Of a stretch of DNA of 64,000 nucleotides, positions 22,501 through 37,500 are shown piece after piece (positions within the stretch are counted from its first letter, which is position 1; each line of letters begins with the position of its first letter). The DNA is from Embiotoca jacksoni. Lineage: Eukaryota; Chordata; Actinopteri; Embiotocidae. The position numbers were made by a program, and so were the translations under genes. The notes under the pieces were generated by a model. It had not been told where the DNA came from. It saw only the letters and a list, made by a program, of their open reading frames with translations, and made no database searches. The stretch is taken from contig JAKOON010000004.1 of the NCBI GenBank assembly GCA_022577435.1, positions 1,025,501-1,089,500 on the forward strand, given 5' to 3'.

Positions 22501-25500
22501 GAGAAAGCCTTTAGCACAGAAGCACTCGTAGCTGCCCTTTGTGTTCTTGCAGTCCTGAGGACACGTCCCGTACACATCACACTCGTTCACATCTGTCCCC
22601 CGAAAAAAGAAAGAAAGAAAACAGCATGATTTAAATGTAGAAACATGCTTCTGTGTCAGTGTTTTGAGGGGCGAGCTGTTTACCTTCACAGGTGTGTCTT
22701 TCTGATGGGTTGGGCTTGTAACCGGGCCTGCAGGAGCAGAGGAAGCCTCCCTCCGTCAGGTCGGTACAGTTGTGTTCACAGAGGTTGGTGCTGCATGTGT
22801 GCCCGCCGTTATCTACAACAAGTGGATGAAAAAAACATGCACTGAATCTTTAGCTAAAGAAGAACTTAAAAATCCTTTACTTCTGAATATGAAGTCATAA
22901 TTACATTTTAATGGTATCTTGTCTCTATAATTAAACTGTATTGGAAACCAATTTTTGTTAACGTTACTTACGACAGCCGAGCTCATCTGACTGGTCTCCA
23001 CAGTCATCATAATCATCACAGGCGTACTGCAGAGGGATGCACTTTCCGTTACTGCATTTGTACTCATCATCTGTACAGGGTCCATGTGTGGGGCTTTGAC
23101 CTAGATGGTGAGAAGCATACGGACTCAAAAAGAGCTGGAGAGGTTTCTAGTTATGTTCAAATATTAAATATGAATTACTGTCATCAAGTCATCAGCGACT
23201 GCAGCAGCTGCTTCTTATATCTGTGATAAAAAAGTGCACTCACAGTTTTGTTGTCTCTCATCAGATCCGTCGCCGCAGTCATCCACAGAGTTACACAGCT
23301 CGTGACTGTAGATGCAGCGATTGTTGTCACAGCGGAAACGGAAAGGAGCTTCACACTGGATGTCCACTGTGGAGCAACACAATCAGTGCATCTGAAGTAA
23401 ACCACATTGAACAGATTTAAAAATGTAATTTAACAACCTATTGTACAGACATTGTACAAATAGTACATTGATATGCTGTCTGATGTGATTCTGGGTTTGA
23501 AATCTGGCACAAGATGTCCGAATCTTTGATTTCGTGCATTCTGGAGCGTAGATGTTACTTCTTACAGCAGAGGTGAAGCTCCTCGTCCGAGTTGTCTCCA
23601 CAGTCGTTGTCTCCGTCACATTTCCAGTGAGGCTGGACACAAACGTGGTTCTTGCATTCAAACAGGAAGGGGGGGCAGTATGTGCCGTTGGGAAATCGGG
23701 TCGCTGAAAGTCAGAACCATTGTGTCAAACTAAATCTGTGACTGATGACCTGAAAACCAACAACTGAACTCACAATCATCAGTCCTAATGACAACAAGAC
23801 GAAGAGGAAAAGAACGAGAATAGTCGTACATGTGTTGCATTCAGTTACGATACCAAAGGCTGCACAAGGAAAACAACAGATGTGAAACACTCACGACATG
23901 ACGTCTCATCGGTGTAGTCCAGACAGTCGGCGTTGCCGTCGCACATGAAACGTTCAGCGACACAGTGTCCACTGCTGCACTGGAAGTAACCAGGATGACA
24001 AGTCCGCAGCTCTGCAACAACCAAACCAGCACAAGTTATCGCCTGATTTAATATCAAAGAAACATGCACATGCATTACTTCGTTGGCATGACAACAATTA
24101 AGATGCATTAAACAAGCATGTAATGATAAGTTATCATTACATGGGAAATACTCTTTTGTTTCATGTATGTCATCAGGAATTACGAGTGATAATAGGTGAG
24201 ACTTGAGCTTCAACAACATTGATCTGTCCTGTACTCGGTTTATTGTAGAAAAATCTTTCATTTGTAGCAGACTGAATAAACGCTCTTTGAATAAAAGACC
24301 GTTGGTGGTCCTGTCTGTCTAAGCTTCAAAACTTCAAGTTTTATTGCTTCTTTGTTTAGTGCAGCCCTCCGTTACTCACAAACAGCCAGATCCCGAGCCA
24401 AAACAAAGAGCCTCCACTTACCACAGTCCCTTTCATCCGAGTTGTCCTCACAGTCGTTGTCATGGTCACAGACCCAACGGTCGGGAATGCAGCGCAGATT
24501 ATCACAACGATACTCGCTCTCCGTGCATGCGCGTGGCGCTGGGAAAAACAGAAATTAAACAATGAGGAATCCAAGCAGATGCAGAACTTTATTTTTGTCA
24601 TGAAAAGCTTATATTAGAGATACATGAATGTCAAAAGCTATTATGTGACGTCTTTCTTCTTAGTTTCATCAGCTGTAATTGTACATCGAACGATCTGCAT
24701 CACTGTCTTCCATATTATGACATTAAACACAACTTTGCACTAAACACAGCAGCATGTGCAGCTCCGACTGCACTGAGCTCATGAGTTCACTGGAGACAAA
24801 CTCTCTTGGCATCAGTAAAGCAGCAACATGGGGAGCTGTGATTTAACATCACTGCCTCTTCTTTGAGAAGCTACATACTAGTTATTAGCTGGCATGTTCT
24901 CAGACATGTTTAAACTCTCCAGGGCAAGAGGTGACAGACTCCTTCACTCCCTCTCTCTGACACACAGAGGACAGCCTGTTTCTCCAGCAGCTGATAAGAC
25001 TACCTCTCTCAGCACTCCACCGTCGGCAGAAGTGTCGAGCCTCTTACAAAACCTCCCAGCTGTCTGATAAAATGATGGCAACACTATTCTTTCCCATCAA
25101 CACTCTTTTCTCATTTAGACAATCCACAGATCTGGAGCTACAGTAAAATCCCACAGTAAGCCTACTTAAAGAGACACTTAGCTGACATCAAAACAATGCA
25201 GCAAAACCCCACTGGATGATGTGTTTATCTGTGAATGTGAACTTCACTCACTGCAGCTGCGTTCATCGGAGTTGTCCCCACAGTCGTCATCTCCGTCACA
25301 CCTCCATCTCAGTGGGATGCAGCGGTGGTTGTCACATTGGAAGTCTCCACCTGGATCACAGCTCAGTTCATCTGGGAGAAGAGCACGCACATTATTCCCA
25401 ACTAAAGGAAGCTTTTGAGTGTTCTGTGACTTCTTCGGAGGCCTGAAGAACATTTATTTTCCATGAACGTTTTGCTTACTGAAAGAGCACCTGATGGATC

Positions 25501-28500
25501 ATCGTTATGTGAAACAGAGTTAACACTGTCATTCTTTTTCTGGAGGTACACAAGGTTTGTAACTACTCTAAGATGTAAGTGCTGCAAGTGTGGAAAGACC
25601 ACAACTCTGTTTGTTGCTTTTAGCAAATACATGATAGCGTGACCCAATCTTTAGGAGCATGATGCAAGAAAACCACTAATTAAATGCACAGTGTGATTCA
25701 TTTGTGCAAGTTATATAATAATTAATTATAGAAAACAAAGTAAACAATGATTTACACATTTAAAAAATGTGGATACTGTGAAAAAAAACAATGGGAGAAG
25801 CCAGAAACAAACCACTTAAGCTGCAGGCTTGTGTTTTCAGTATTTTACTGGAATCTTTTTAAATTATATTTTGTGATCAACCAACACATAGATGCAGGTT
25901 TATTGGACCAAAACAATTAAAATTGCAATCTAATACAACAGTCCTGCAATATGTTCTTCCAATATGAACAACTGCATTTACACAAAAACGTGTGGAATAT
26001 TTTAGTTTACAATCATCACAAATAAATGTGGTAAACCAAATATAAGAAAGCCATGTCAGTAAAACACAATACAGTTTTACAGCAGTACAAACTACAGCCA
26101 TCAAGATGACCATAAAGTTCCTCTCTAGTGAACAGTTTTATCAGAAACTGAACACTATGAGAAGTGAAGGATTCACTGCAGGACTGATGTATCAGACTGC
26201 ACAGCTAACAGATTTATGTTGTCCATGACACTCGTTGTTTAACTGTTTTACAAGCTCTCTTTCATTAGTTTGTCACCACAATGGCACAAACATATAGTAT
26301 AATAAACTTTAAATGACACATTGAAGATTATAAATCTTCTCACTGGTGAAACTGTTTCGTACAACTAGCAGAGATGAGAAAAGATGCACAACAACTGAGT
26401 GTCATGACAGGAAATTTAAAGGCATTTAAAGTAAAAAATAAAATGTCAATTTGAAATGAAAGACATCTTTCTTTTTAATTAAACTGCAAACATGGAGGGA
26501 GGAGAGCAGCCTGCCAAAGACAGATGGGTGACCTCTATCCATGCCATGTCTGCAGAGGATAAGACTGCAGGAGAGGAGAAGCACAGACGGGAGAGGAGTG
26601 GAGCAGAGCTGGTCTGAGCCGTCTCTACCACACAGCGCTGGGGGTCAAAGATAGCGGTGTTAGCCAGTCCTGGCCTCCGAGCCCTCCACCTGGCCCATCT
26701 GCTGCATTCTTACAGGAAGATTAGCACAGATCTCCCCTCCTGCGCAGGCATGGCACTAATGGAGTGAGGCTCTCCGATAAGAGATGGGAGAGCGAGGCGA
26801 GTGTGTTTGGACCGCAGCAAGTACAAAGAGACTTGCATGAACCCTGCCCCCACGCAAGGACAGAGCAACAACACACACACACACACATGCACACATATAT
26901 GTAGACTCATACCAATGGACAGCTCATAAATCTGGTGTGCTCTCAGGGAGCGGTAAATGGTGGGGGAGGGTGAGTGGTGAGACGCTCTCCATCAGCACCT
27001 CCCACTACCACACTGTGTAATGTTCCACAGGAGGCTGAGGTGTCGGCTAATTGCCCTTCACTCACCGCATGAGCAAATGTCTTCTTTCCATCTTGTAATT
27101 TTCGAATTTCCTCAAGAATAATATTACCATCAATGAACAAACACCAAATGTAGAGCTGGAAAGCTTCAACATGAGGTCTGAAAGAGCGATAAATCCTGCT
27201 CATAAACAATCTTCAAATCACTGCCACCATTTAACGGGTCCTCAGTTGTGTTTGAAGGAAGGTTGCTGAAGACTCACCACAGCCCTGCTCATCGCTGTTG
27301 TCTCTGCAGTCGTTGTGGCCGTTGCAAACAGACCACAATGGCACACAGCGGTAGTTGGTCTTGCAGTCAAACTGTGTGTGGTTGTCACATCGATAGGCTG
27401 GTCCCACTGTGGGGAAATTACCAAGAGCGTCAATTCACAAACATGACAGGCATGATAAGGCATTTGTAAATATCAAAATCTATAGATAGTTAGACTTTAA
27501 ACTTTGTGTCAAATCTGTAGTTGCAGTTTATTTAAGGTGCATCTTCATCTGAGCCAAAGATTTGACACTACTTTGACTACTACGCACATTAGTTCTTATA
27601 TGATTAAAATGAGGAGGCACAACTAGTGTACTAAGAAGGAAACTGTAAGCTACTTACTGCACTCCTCTAATGGTTCATCAGAATTGTCACCACAATCATC
27701 ATCAACGTCACATTTCCAGTTCTGCGGGATGCAGCGTCCGTTGCGGCACTTGAATTGTCCAGGACGACAGGTCCTGGTGGAGCAGTGGGCGGCGTCCTCA
27801 TCAGACTGATCACCGCAGTCATCCTCACCGTCGCACTGCCACGACTCAGGGATGCACCGCTTATTCGCACACTGCCACTGGTGGCTTTCACACTGGTGTG
27901 TAGCTGGAAGGAAAACAAGCCGCTTAGTGGAAAGAAATATGTTTTAACAACCGTGTGGTCATGAGAAATTTAGAAATGTGAACATAGAGACAAACTTAAA
28001 ATAAGTGGCGTCTCTAACAGAGGATGAAACCCACCACACAGCACAGCGTCTTCATCTGAGCCATCATGACAGTCCTGGTTGCTGTTACACAGGAAGTGCG
28101 GACTGGTACAGTTTCCATCATTGCACTGAAACTGGCCGAGCCTGCAGTGGCGCGTCGGGCAGGTGAGGGGCTCGTCTGAGCCGTCTCTGCAGTCCCTCTG
28201 ACCATCGCACTTCCACCAGATGGGTATACAGCTGTTGAAGCAGCGGTAGGGCAAGTTTTACATTATGTAATAACACATGTTGATCTATGTAGTGCAGAGC
28301 ATGTCAAATAACACAAAACTCCCTCTAACTGTTCAAACTTCTTAACAACTCCCACTTTCAGAAAGGCTGAGAAAATATACGGTGGTTTAAAAGTTAAACG
28401 CAGCATGAGTAGGATTTACCACCTCCTAATCATTACTATGTACATTTGGAAATACACGTGTACTCATATCAATATATAAAATCTTTACCAGCCTCTGTTG

Positions 28501-31500
28501 GCCTTATCACTGCACTGTGAGGTCACATTTTATGCAACCCAAAACTGATTTTGTGAAAAATATAAATGAACATCCTTTACATTTAAGCCTTTACGAAATG
28601 GGTTGACACGATACTGATAAAACCTGTAACTGCCAGATAAATCTCCCTGTTATTTCAAAGTATCTGGAGTTTTCACATCTGTTGAGACATTCCCACACCG
28701 TCAAAATTAATGCAACCACAGAAAAATACGTTTTACAGTACACACATTCTTGAAATGGCAGACAGATGGCTAGATGGATGAAGAAAGTCTTACTGCTTAG
28801 TAAGGGGAAAAAGAAAATTGCATGAAGTAATGTCAAGGATTTAAGTAGCAGGGCCTCATCCTAAATGTTGTCTGTTGGTTAATGGCAGTTCCTCTAAACC
28901 ACATAAAAAGATCATAAAGGATGTGAAAGGAATCTTGACTAACCGTTCATTGTTTGCACATCTGTACTGGGTGCTGGTGCACATGGGAAGGCATCGGCTC
29001 ACACCTCCTATTTGAACAGTCAGGAAATGGTCGGGGCACTCACAGGTGTGTTCTCGCCCCCCGTGACGGATCAAACACAGGTGAGAGCAGCCTCCATTGT
29101 TCACAGCACAGGGGTTGTTTCCTGTCAGAGGAAGAGCCACAGCCGGTCAAACAGTATCAGTTCACCACAGGTGAGAAAATACAGACCGGGTGTTGTTCAT
29201 CAAAGGGAAGTACCTGCACTTCTATTACAATTGTAACTCACCAATAGGCTGTCTGTAAGGATGACACACGTGGATGTCAAACGGTCTGTGTGTGGTGTTA
29301 ACCAGGGTTTGACGACCTGATCCATCGTATTTGTTGCCTTTCTCCACCGTGCGCATGTTCCAGTCAGTCCAATAAACCGTGTCCTCAAACACAGTCAGTG
29401 CAAATGGGTGTGGCAAATCTCCATCATACACTGTGTGTCTGTGCTGACCATCCAAGTCAGAGTACCTGACGGAAGAAAAAACAAAGTCAGAGGGTCTCCT
29501 GCAGTCTCGTTTTACCGCAAGACTCAGTCCACTTTCTGATGCACTTACTCGATGTAATTGAGATGAGCATCGGACCAGTAGAGTTTGTCATTGGTGTAGT
29601 CGATCGTGATCCCGTTGGGCCACTCGATCTTCGTGGTGATGATGGCTGCTTTGTTGGTTCCATCCATTCCAACACGACCTATAAAGGCTTTATCTCCCCA
29701 GTCGGTCCAGTACACAAATCTGACGGAGAAAAGAAAACTACTTCAGAATACTTCTCTACATACACCTGAAAGAAAGAGAGTTCACACAACAAACAAACTG
29801 TTCAGCCATTCTCATTCAATATGACTTGAGTCACAGAGATATTCATTTTTTTCAAGGAAATATTTGCCTTATTAAATTTTTAAATATTTTTTAAAAGAAT
29901 CCCCAATGGTTTGTTATTTCAAAGCTGTGCCAAGTGTATTTTAGAAGCCAGATACTTCACAATTAAAAAGTTAATGAACATTAATGATGTTTATTTTTTA
30001 CATTTTCTGGGTGTCGTTTTGATGTTTGCAAAACAAATCACTTGACTTGAGTACTACCTGTGATTTAACACTTCTAGGAAATAATTAACTTGGCGTTAAT
30101 TATAGGGTAAATATGAAAAGTATTATGTTTAATTGGTTCTTTTTCAATCAATGAATTCCAGTTAATTGCTAGTATGACCTAGAAAGTCTTTTAGTCAGGT
30201 CAGTTAAACATGTAAACAAGGATAGGATTTTATATATAAACAAAGCTTCCAATAATGAGTGAATGAAATTTGACATAATCAATATGTTGTGATTAGCCAA
30301 TACACATTATAACACCAGCAAAGTCGAAGCCAAATAAGTTTGGCAATGCCAACATAATGATTGGTCTCTAATGTACGACTTCATTCCTCACCCATGTTTG
30401 GGATGCAACACGATGCCTCTGGGGTTTTCAAAGCAGTAGGTGTTATTAGCATCGACGCAGTGTTCAGCCAGTTTCCTGACAAAGCGGCCGTCCAGTTCAG
30501 ACACTTTGAGACAATCCAAGAAGCTGTCCACCCAGTACAGTTTCCTGGCTATCCAGTCCACCGCAAGGCCCTCGCCGTGCAGAACTCCATTGACCACCAC
30601 CTCTCTGCTGCTGCCGTTAAAAGACATTCTCTCTATCACTCTGCGGCTCACATCGATCCAATAGAGACGCTTGTCGACGCGATCAAAGTCCAAGGCGACC
30701 ACGCTGGTCAGGTCCTGCAGGATGAGAGAGTAGTCGTGCCCGTCTGTCGACAGGTTCCTCAGGTAGTAGCGGTTGCTGAAGATGAGGTAAGGTGCGATGT
30801 TGCTGTTCTGACGGCAGCTGTGCCCGTCCGGCTCTCGCAGGAATCCCGGAGCACACTTGCACATGTAGGAGCCGACGGTGTTTTCACAGACCTGACTGCA
30901 CACGATCGGTGTCTCTGCACACTCGTTGACATCGTCGCATGTTTTACTGTCAGACATGAGGCGGTAGCCGGGACGACAGGTGCAGATGAAGCTGGTAGGT
31001 GTGTCGGTGCAATTGTGATCACAGTGGTGAATGGACGGGTCTGTGCACTCATTGATTCCTACAGTGAGACAAGAAATAGAGACAACAGGTTCTTAAATTC
31101 ATAATTAAAGACAACTTGAACTTAACTTCTCAGACCAACTCATTCATAGAGAAACACAGCCAAATGATAAGCTGTATTATCTGTGTTCTTGTATATGTGT
31201 TTATAATCAATATCTATATATGTATAAAGCAACATATCTTATGGTCATTTGATATTGTATAACTGCAGATTATTTGCCAATTAAGAATAGTAGTGAGGAG
31301 AGAACAAAAGTCTTGTACTTTGGTTGTCGTCCAAATTGTCATCCAACAATTTCTGCTGTCTTTCCTCACATCACTTCCAGCTCTTTCCAACTGCAGACAA
31401 ACTCTCTAACCACTGATTTCTTGAAGTATTGCTCAAATCTGTTCACACTCACCACATCCCTTCTCGTCGCTGTTGTCGGAGCAGTCGTCGTTGCGGTCGC

Positions 31501-34500
31501 ACACCTGGCTGAGGGGGATACAGTGTCCGTTGTCACACCTGAACTCTCCGGGCGGGCAGGTGGGAGCCGGCGTGTGGCACATGTGCTCCAGCTCATCAGA
31601 CTGGTCCGCACAGTCATTGTCGCCATCGCAGACAAAGTCGCGGGACACACAGCGGCCGTTCTGGCAGGTGAACTGGTGTTGTTGGCACGGCTGGTACGTG
31701 CAGCCCTGCTCATCACTGCTGTCTCCGCAGTCATTACGACGATCACACCTGGTTTTACAAGACCAAAGAAAATCAACTCAAATTTCCAGACAGACTCATT
31801 ATAGATTTCATTTGTAAATTTTGTAAAGGAGTTTCTCTCTAACCTGTAGGAACTGCGTATGCAGAGTCCATTGCCGCAAGTGAACTCATTGACGCCACAG
31901 GATCTGCGTGTGCAGTTTTGACGCTCATCCAAAGCATCTGCACAGTCTGCGTCTCCGTCACACACCCAGTCGCGTGGAATACATTTCCGCTGAGGTGGTT
32001 GGTTGTTCACACAAGTGAACTCTGTACTGGAACATGTGCGATTGGCTGGAAAAAAAAAAAAAAAAGAAGGCAGAGGGATTTAAAAGAATTTAAATAATGA
32101 CGGAGATGACCCAACATAACCCTTCAAATTGTGGTAATCCAAACATTCCAAACTGTATTTCAGACCATTTTATCCATCTAATGTGATTGACTCGCATTGT
32201 TTGCAGTCTCCTACAGGGGCTCAGGCAGCACTGAAGACTTTAGCTTCAGGCGTCGTATTTTTTGGAGCACACATTGGTGAAATATAAGAATCTTGATCCA
32301 CCTTGAGCCAGGAAACCAGAGAAAGGAGACATGCACAAAGTAACGAGTGAGGCAGGAGAAATCAGGAATGTCAGCTCCTTGGACCGGAGACCTTCGACAG
32401 GACACTAAGATGCTGGACACTCGCTGCCAGTATCTCCCCTACAACTCTCCCCCAGTGGTGTCTTCCTAAATCAGCCAGTATTCTGATTAACAACAGGATG
32501 AGGAGAGCAGGACAAAGCAAAGTCAAGAAGTGGACGGGAAAAGGGAAAAAGAGGATGTTCTTTGAGGAGGGATGAAGAAGTGAGAAGCTGTAGAATAAGG
32601 TTAAAAAAGCAGAACCTGAAGTAATGGAAAGGAGAAAGGATGACGGCTGAAAGGATGCATACCACAATTGTGCCTTTGGTCCTCATCACTCATGTCACCA
32701 CAGTCATTGTCCCCGTCACAGATCCAGGATGATGCAATGCACCTTCCATCATCACAGCGGAACTGATCTGGGTTGCAGGTTCTGACCAATGTGGCTGCAG
32801 AGACAAACCATAAACATTAGACTGGAGATAATACAGCAACCCAAACACAATGCTGTGACTGTATAATGTGTGCAAACTAATCTTTATCCAATGTAAATGT
32901 CAATCCCTTTGTATAACTTGTTTTCCAGTCTGTAATTACCAATTATCTCAGGTACTTCCCCCGCTGCTTTCCAGCTAATAAGGAAGCGAAATAAGACACT
33001 GGCAAAGCTTTCAAAATAGTCATGGCAACTCCACATTCCCATGCATGGTGAGCTATCTAAACAAAAGCCAAAGTGAGGCTCTGTAACCCCTGGTGGACAA
33101 AGGGAGGGGGAGGTGCTGTTTGTCAGAGGACATTGAGGGGCGTCACCACAGAGGAATGCAGCACACAATAGGAGGCCTGACTGACCACTCGTCAACAAAG
33201 AAATACACCAGTGACTCGCACTCTCCGCTACATCACTCACAGAACTCTCTCACAGACTGAGAGAGAAGCAAACACACAATAAACGAGCAGCTGATAACTG
33301 CTGGTGGTGGTGGTGGGGGGGGGGGGGGGGGGGCAGAGGCACAAAAGCCAAAAGGCCCATTTTGGGGGTGAGAGAGTTGTGTGACTCACTGCAGGAGAGG
33401 GGTTCATCAGAGCCGTCTGCGCAGTCGGCGCCTCCATCACAGTGCCAGTGGGCCGGGATGCAGCGACCGCTGGAGCAACGGAACTCACTTTGGGAACATG
33501 TGGATTCAGCTATGAAGATGTGGCAAGGCATGAAATCACTTGGAGGATTTGGCAGATTTAAGATCCCTTGGTTGCAACATATCATATATGCAAAATGACT
33601 TTTTGTTACAAGGTAATGGAGGTTACACACACCTGAATCAAGATGAATGAAAAACAGTTTAATGCAAAAGTTACCAGAAAAAATGATATCGCCTTTCGGA
33701 TTGATTCAGTTTGTGCGATTGTTGCTGAATGTTTTTCTCTTATATTCTTTTAGTTTTAAAGAGGAAACCGTATGCTACCTAGTAGAAACTGAAACTGGAG
33801 AATTCACACTGAAAAAGTGTGAAAAAAAAAAGATAAATTCTAAAACGAGTCAATATGGATACAAAAAAATTAATGGATTTTTGTGTGCCCTGTTAATTTA
33901 AGGTATTTTCCTACAATGCAATGCACATAGATGATGAAATGGCAGGAAAAATCTTTACGAATTGATGATGAAGGATATATAAAACTCTCAGAGGATCTCA
34001 GAAAGCAAATATAAAACATAAAATAAAAACATTAAAAAAAACATGAAATATTAAATTCATGTTATTAATTACACGTGCACTTCTCCTGTAAGCACATGTG
34101 AGCGTATACAGTGTAAGAGGCCTATTTAGATTATATGACAAAAGAAAAAATACATCACTTCTTTATTGTAAAACTGCTGAACTCACCACAGTGTGTTGGG
34201 CTCTCGTCGCTCATATCTCCACAGTCGTTGTCTCCATCACACAGGTATGATCGTGGGATGCAAATGTTGGTAGACTGACATTTTGTGTGTTCTGGCTGGC
34301 AAGTTCTCTCCGCTGAGATAATCATAAATGAAAACATATTTCACAAGTAAAAACCACTTTGATGAGTATTTACCGCTCTTTAATTCCTGCGGCAATCTAA
34401 GGATACTCACGACAGTTTTGTTCATCAGAGGTGCCGTTGTCATAGCAGTTGTTGATGCCGTTGCAAACATAATCCTTTGCAATGCAGCGCCCGTTGTTAC

Positions 34501-37500
34501 AGGTGAACTCTGTGTTGAGGTCACAGGGCCTGAACAGACAGCCCTCTTCATCACTGTTGTCTCCACAGTCGTCATAGTGGTCACAGCGGTAGTGGTAAGG
34601 CACGCATCGCCCGTTGCCGCAGGTAAACACCGTAGGCTCACAGGTGTGGAAGGCTGCCAATCAGAATCAAGAAAAGGTCAGAGCTCTGGCCAATAGAGAG
34701 TGAATTCAAGAGACACGGCGGCTGGTATTTTTAAGCATTGGAAGTTCATTTACCTGACAAGGCAATAAAGGAAGACAGCAACTGTGGGACTGCATGCCAA
34801 GACAAACACATTGATTCACACGTTAGCGTTGATTTGTGTTAGTACTTTGCGAGAAGCATGTTAATGGAAATTTAATCACAAAGTGCAAGAATACACACCA
34901 GCATAGCTGAAGATTGGTTTAGGTCCTGAGAAAGAAATTTGTTAAAGAAAAAAAGTACTTGTTATTATTAGTGAAGGTAAAGAATAGAAAATTTCAAAAA
35001 AAGAGAAAAGAGAGGACATCGAATTCATTCATGCAGGAGGTGTGAGGGCTCTATGAGGATCACTATGGCTGGGAGATTTCTGACAATAAAGGAAGAAATG
35101 CAAATAGGGAACAAAATGTATTCAAGCTCTTTTAAGAAAACCCTACCACAGACTCTCTCCAACTCATCGCTGCCATCACCACAGTCGTTATCATTGTCGC
35201 ATTTCCACTGGGCTCGAATACAACGACCGTTCATACAGGTGAACTGGCCTGGCTGGCAGCGAGTCCCGTTGTCAGGGATGCAGTGCTTTTTGTCGGCCAG
35301 GTACCACCGGCCCTCCGATGGACACTGACACTCAGCTTCGTTAGGTCCTGACAAGACAAAATTACAGTTCAGTTCCTTTGTCGGTTTCAATTACTGCACT
35401 AAAAAAATATAAAGCAAAGTGACAGCTTGTACCTGGAGTACAAATGTGGCTGCAGCCTCCATTAAACTGCTGGCAGGGACTGTCACACTGCTGCTGCTTC
35501 CTGCTGGCCAAAACATGGATGTCCATTGGTCGAGATGGAAGGTTCTGAATCATGACTCTCATGTTCGAGCCATCGTGCTTGTTGGCCTGATAGATGCTGC
35601 GTGTGTTCCAGTCGGTCCAATAGATGAACTGGCCAAACATGGTCATCGCAAAGGGGTAGATGGCTGTGCTGACAATGACCTCCCGGTTGGACCCGGTGAG
35701 AGATGATCGCTCAATCTTCTGTCTGATGGCAGAGAAAATGATGACAAAACAGGATAACAAGATAACAAGACATAAGGAAATTCACTTTTTGACAGCGGAA
35801 TTTTTCAGAACTTACAAGCTGGCATCTGCCCAGTAGAGCCTCTCCTCTTCGTAGTCCAGGGATAGGCCATTTGGCCACACCAGGCTGCTGTTCACAATCT
35901 CTGTTCGGAAATTTCCACCTAAGGTGGCACGCTCAATCTTTGCATAGGTACCCCAGTCTGTCCAGTACATGTATCTGTGGAACGAGAGACGATTCATTAA
36001 TAAATGTCCAGTTTGATCTCCTGAACCGAGACAGTGTGCTGTGTCAGTCTTACCCCCTGCAGGGATCCAACATGATGGCCCTCGGCCTGGACACATGGGC
36101 GATAATAGTTATCTGAGAGCCGTCCACAGACATAGAGCTGATGCTCTGATTGACATAGTCACTGTAGTATATTCTTCTGTTTATCCAGTCAAAAGCGATG
36201 CCATCAGGAGCCCCGAGATCTGTCAGACCACAAAGACCAAAACAACATCAGTTTTAATGCTAGTATTAATCAACCAACAAACACAAGTAACAGTATAAGT
36301 GCAAAATATACCTGAAGCCACCACCACAGGAGCTGAGGTGGGAGAGGACAGGCTGATGTAGCTGATCTTGCTTGCTCCAGCACCTGAGCTCTGTGTGAAG
36401 TAGACCCTTCGGTCTGCGATGTCAAAATCCAGCGCCACCGACGTACGAGGCACATGAATGACAGGGAAGGGCAGGGCGTGGTCCTCCGGATCAAGTCGCA
36501 AGCTGCGCACTGTGCTTTCAGTCGTGTAAATAACGTAGTCATCCCTTGACACCACACAGCTCTCTTTATCTGCTGCAAGATTCCCAAAAGCACAGCTGCA
36601 TTTCTTGCCTGCGGTGTTTGTGTCAGAATCTGGGAGGGCAAAGCAGAAGTGGGCGCAGCCTCCGTTGGCCTCCATGCAGGGGTTGTGGTTAAGCTCTTGG
36701 GGACTGGTTGGCTGAGTACGCTGGTCAAAGATTGTAACGTCCCTCAGCATATTGATGTTGTCCCGAATGACTGCAGGCTGCTCGGTGCTGCCTGGCTCTT
36801 TGCTTGCCCGGAACACCTTCTTCAGGTTTCTGTCCACCCAAATGATACTACTCTCAAACACCGTGATCCCGTAAGGAGTTGGGTAGCGGGTGCCATACCT
36901 GACTACCTCAGTCTCCCCTCCCTGGGGGTTAACTCGCGCAATCATATCCAGAGAGTCATCTACCCAGTAGACGAAGCCCGTTTGCCAGTCCAGAGCGAGC
37001 CCTCGTGGGGTGATAATCCCTGAAGACACTAGAATCGTGCGGTTGGTCCCGTCCAAGAGTGCTCGCTCAATTTTGGGGTTCTGACCATAATCAGCCCAAA
37101 ACAAGTATCTGTTTCTGGGGTCAACAACAATGTGGCGTGGCATGTCCACCTGGGTCTTCAGCAGCACCCTGCGGAAAGTTGTGTTCAGGCAGAGTACCTC
37201 AACATATGTCTCAGTCAGGAAGGCGTTGGTGAAATACAAATTCCCTGAGGACAGAATCCAGAAAAGTCTTAAAGTGGGATCAGACAGTAAATTTACCAGT
37301 CAGGATGTCCTGAATCACAAAAAGATAAGATAAACTGGAAAAGAAGCTGGTAATGCTTGGAATATAAATCTAATATACTGGTTGACAGCATGATTGGGTA
37401 ATCAGTACTAAACAGATATTCTGTTGTCGCCTAATTTACATTGATGCAATCATAAATGAGTCAGAAGCAAACTATTTTTCTGCCTAAAGCTCTTTTTGTC

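Noticed and set aside
30361..31104. Forward 247-codon frame opposite lrp2 exon 50
   Set aside because: It mirrors a large coding exon of lrp2 and has no recognisable domain of its own.
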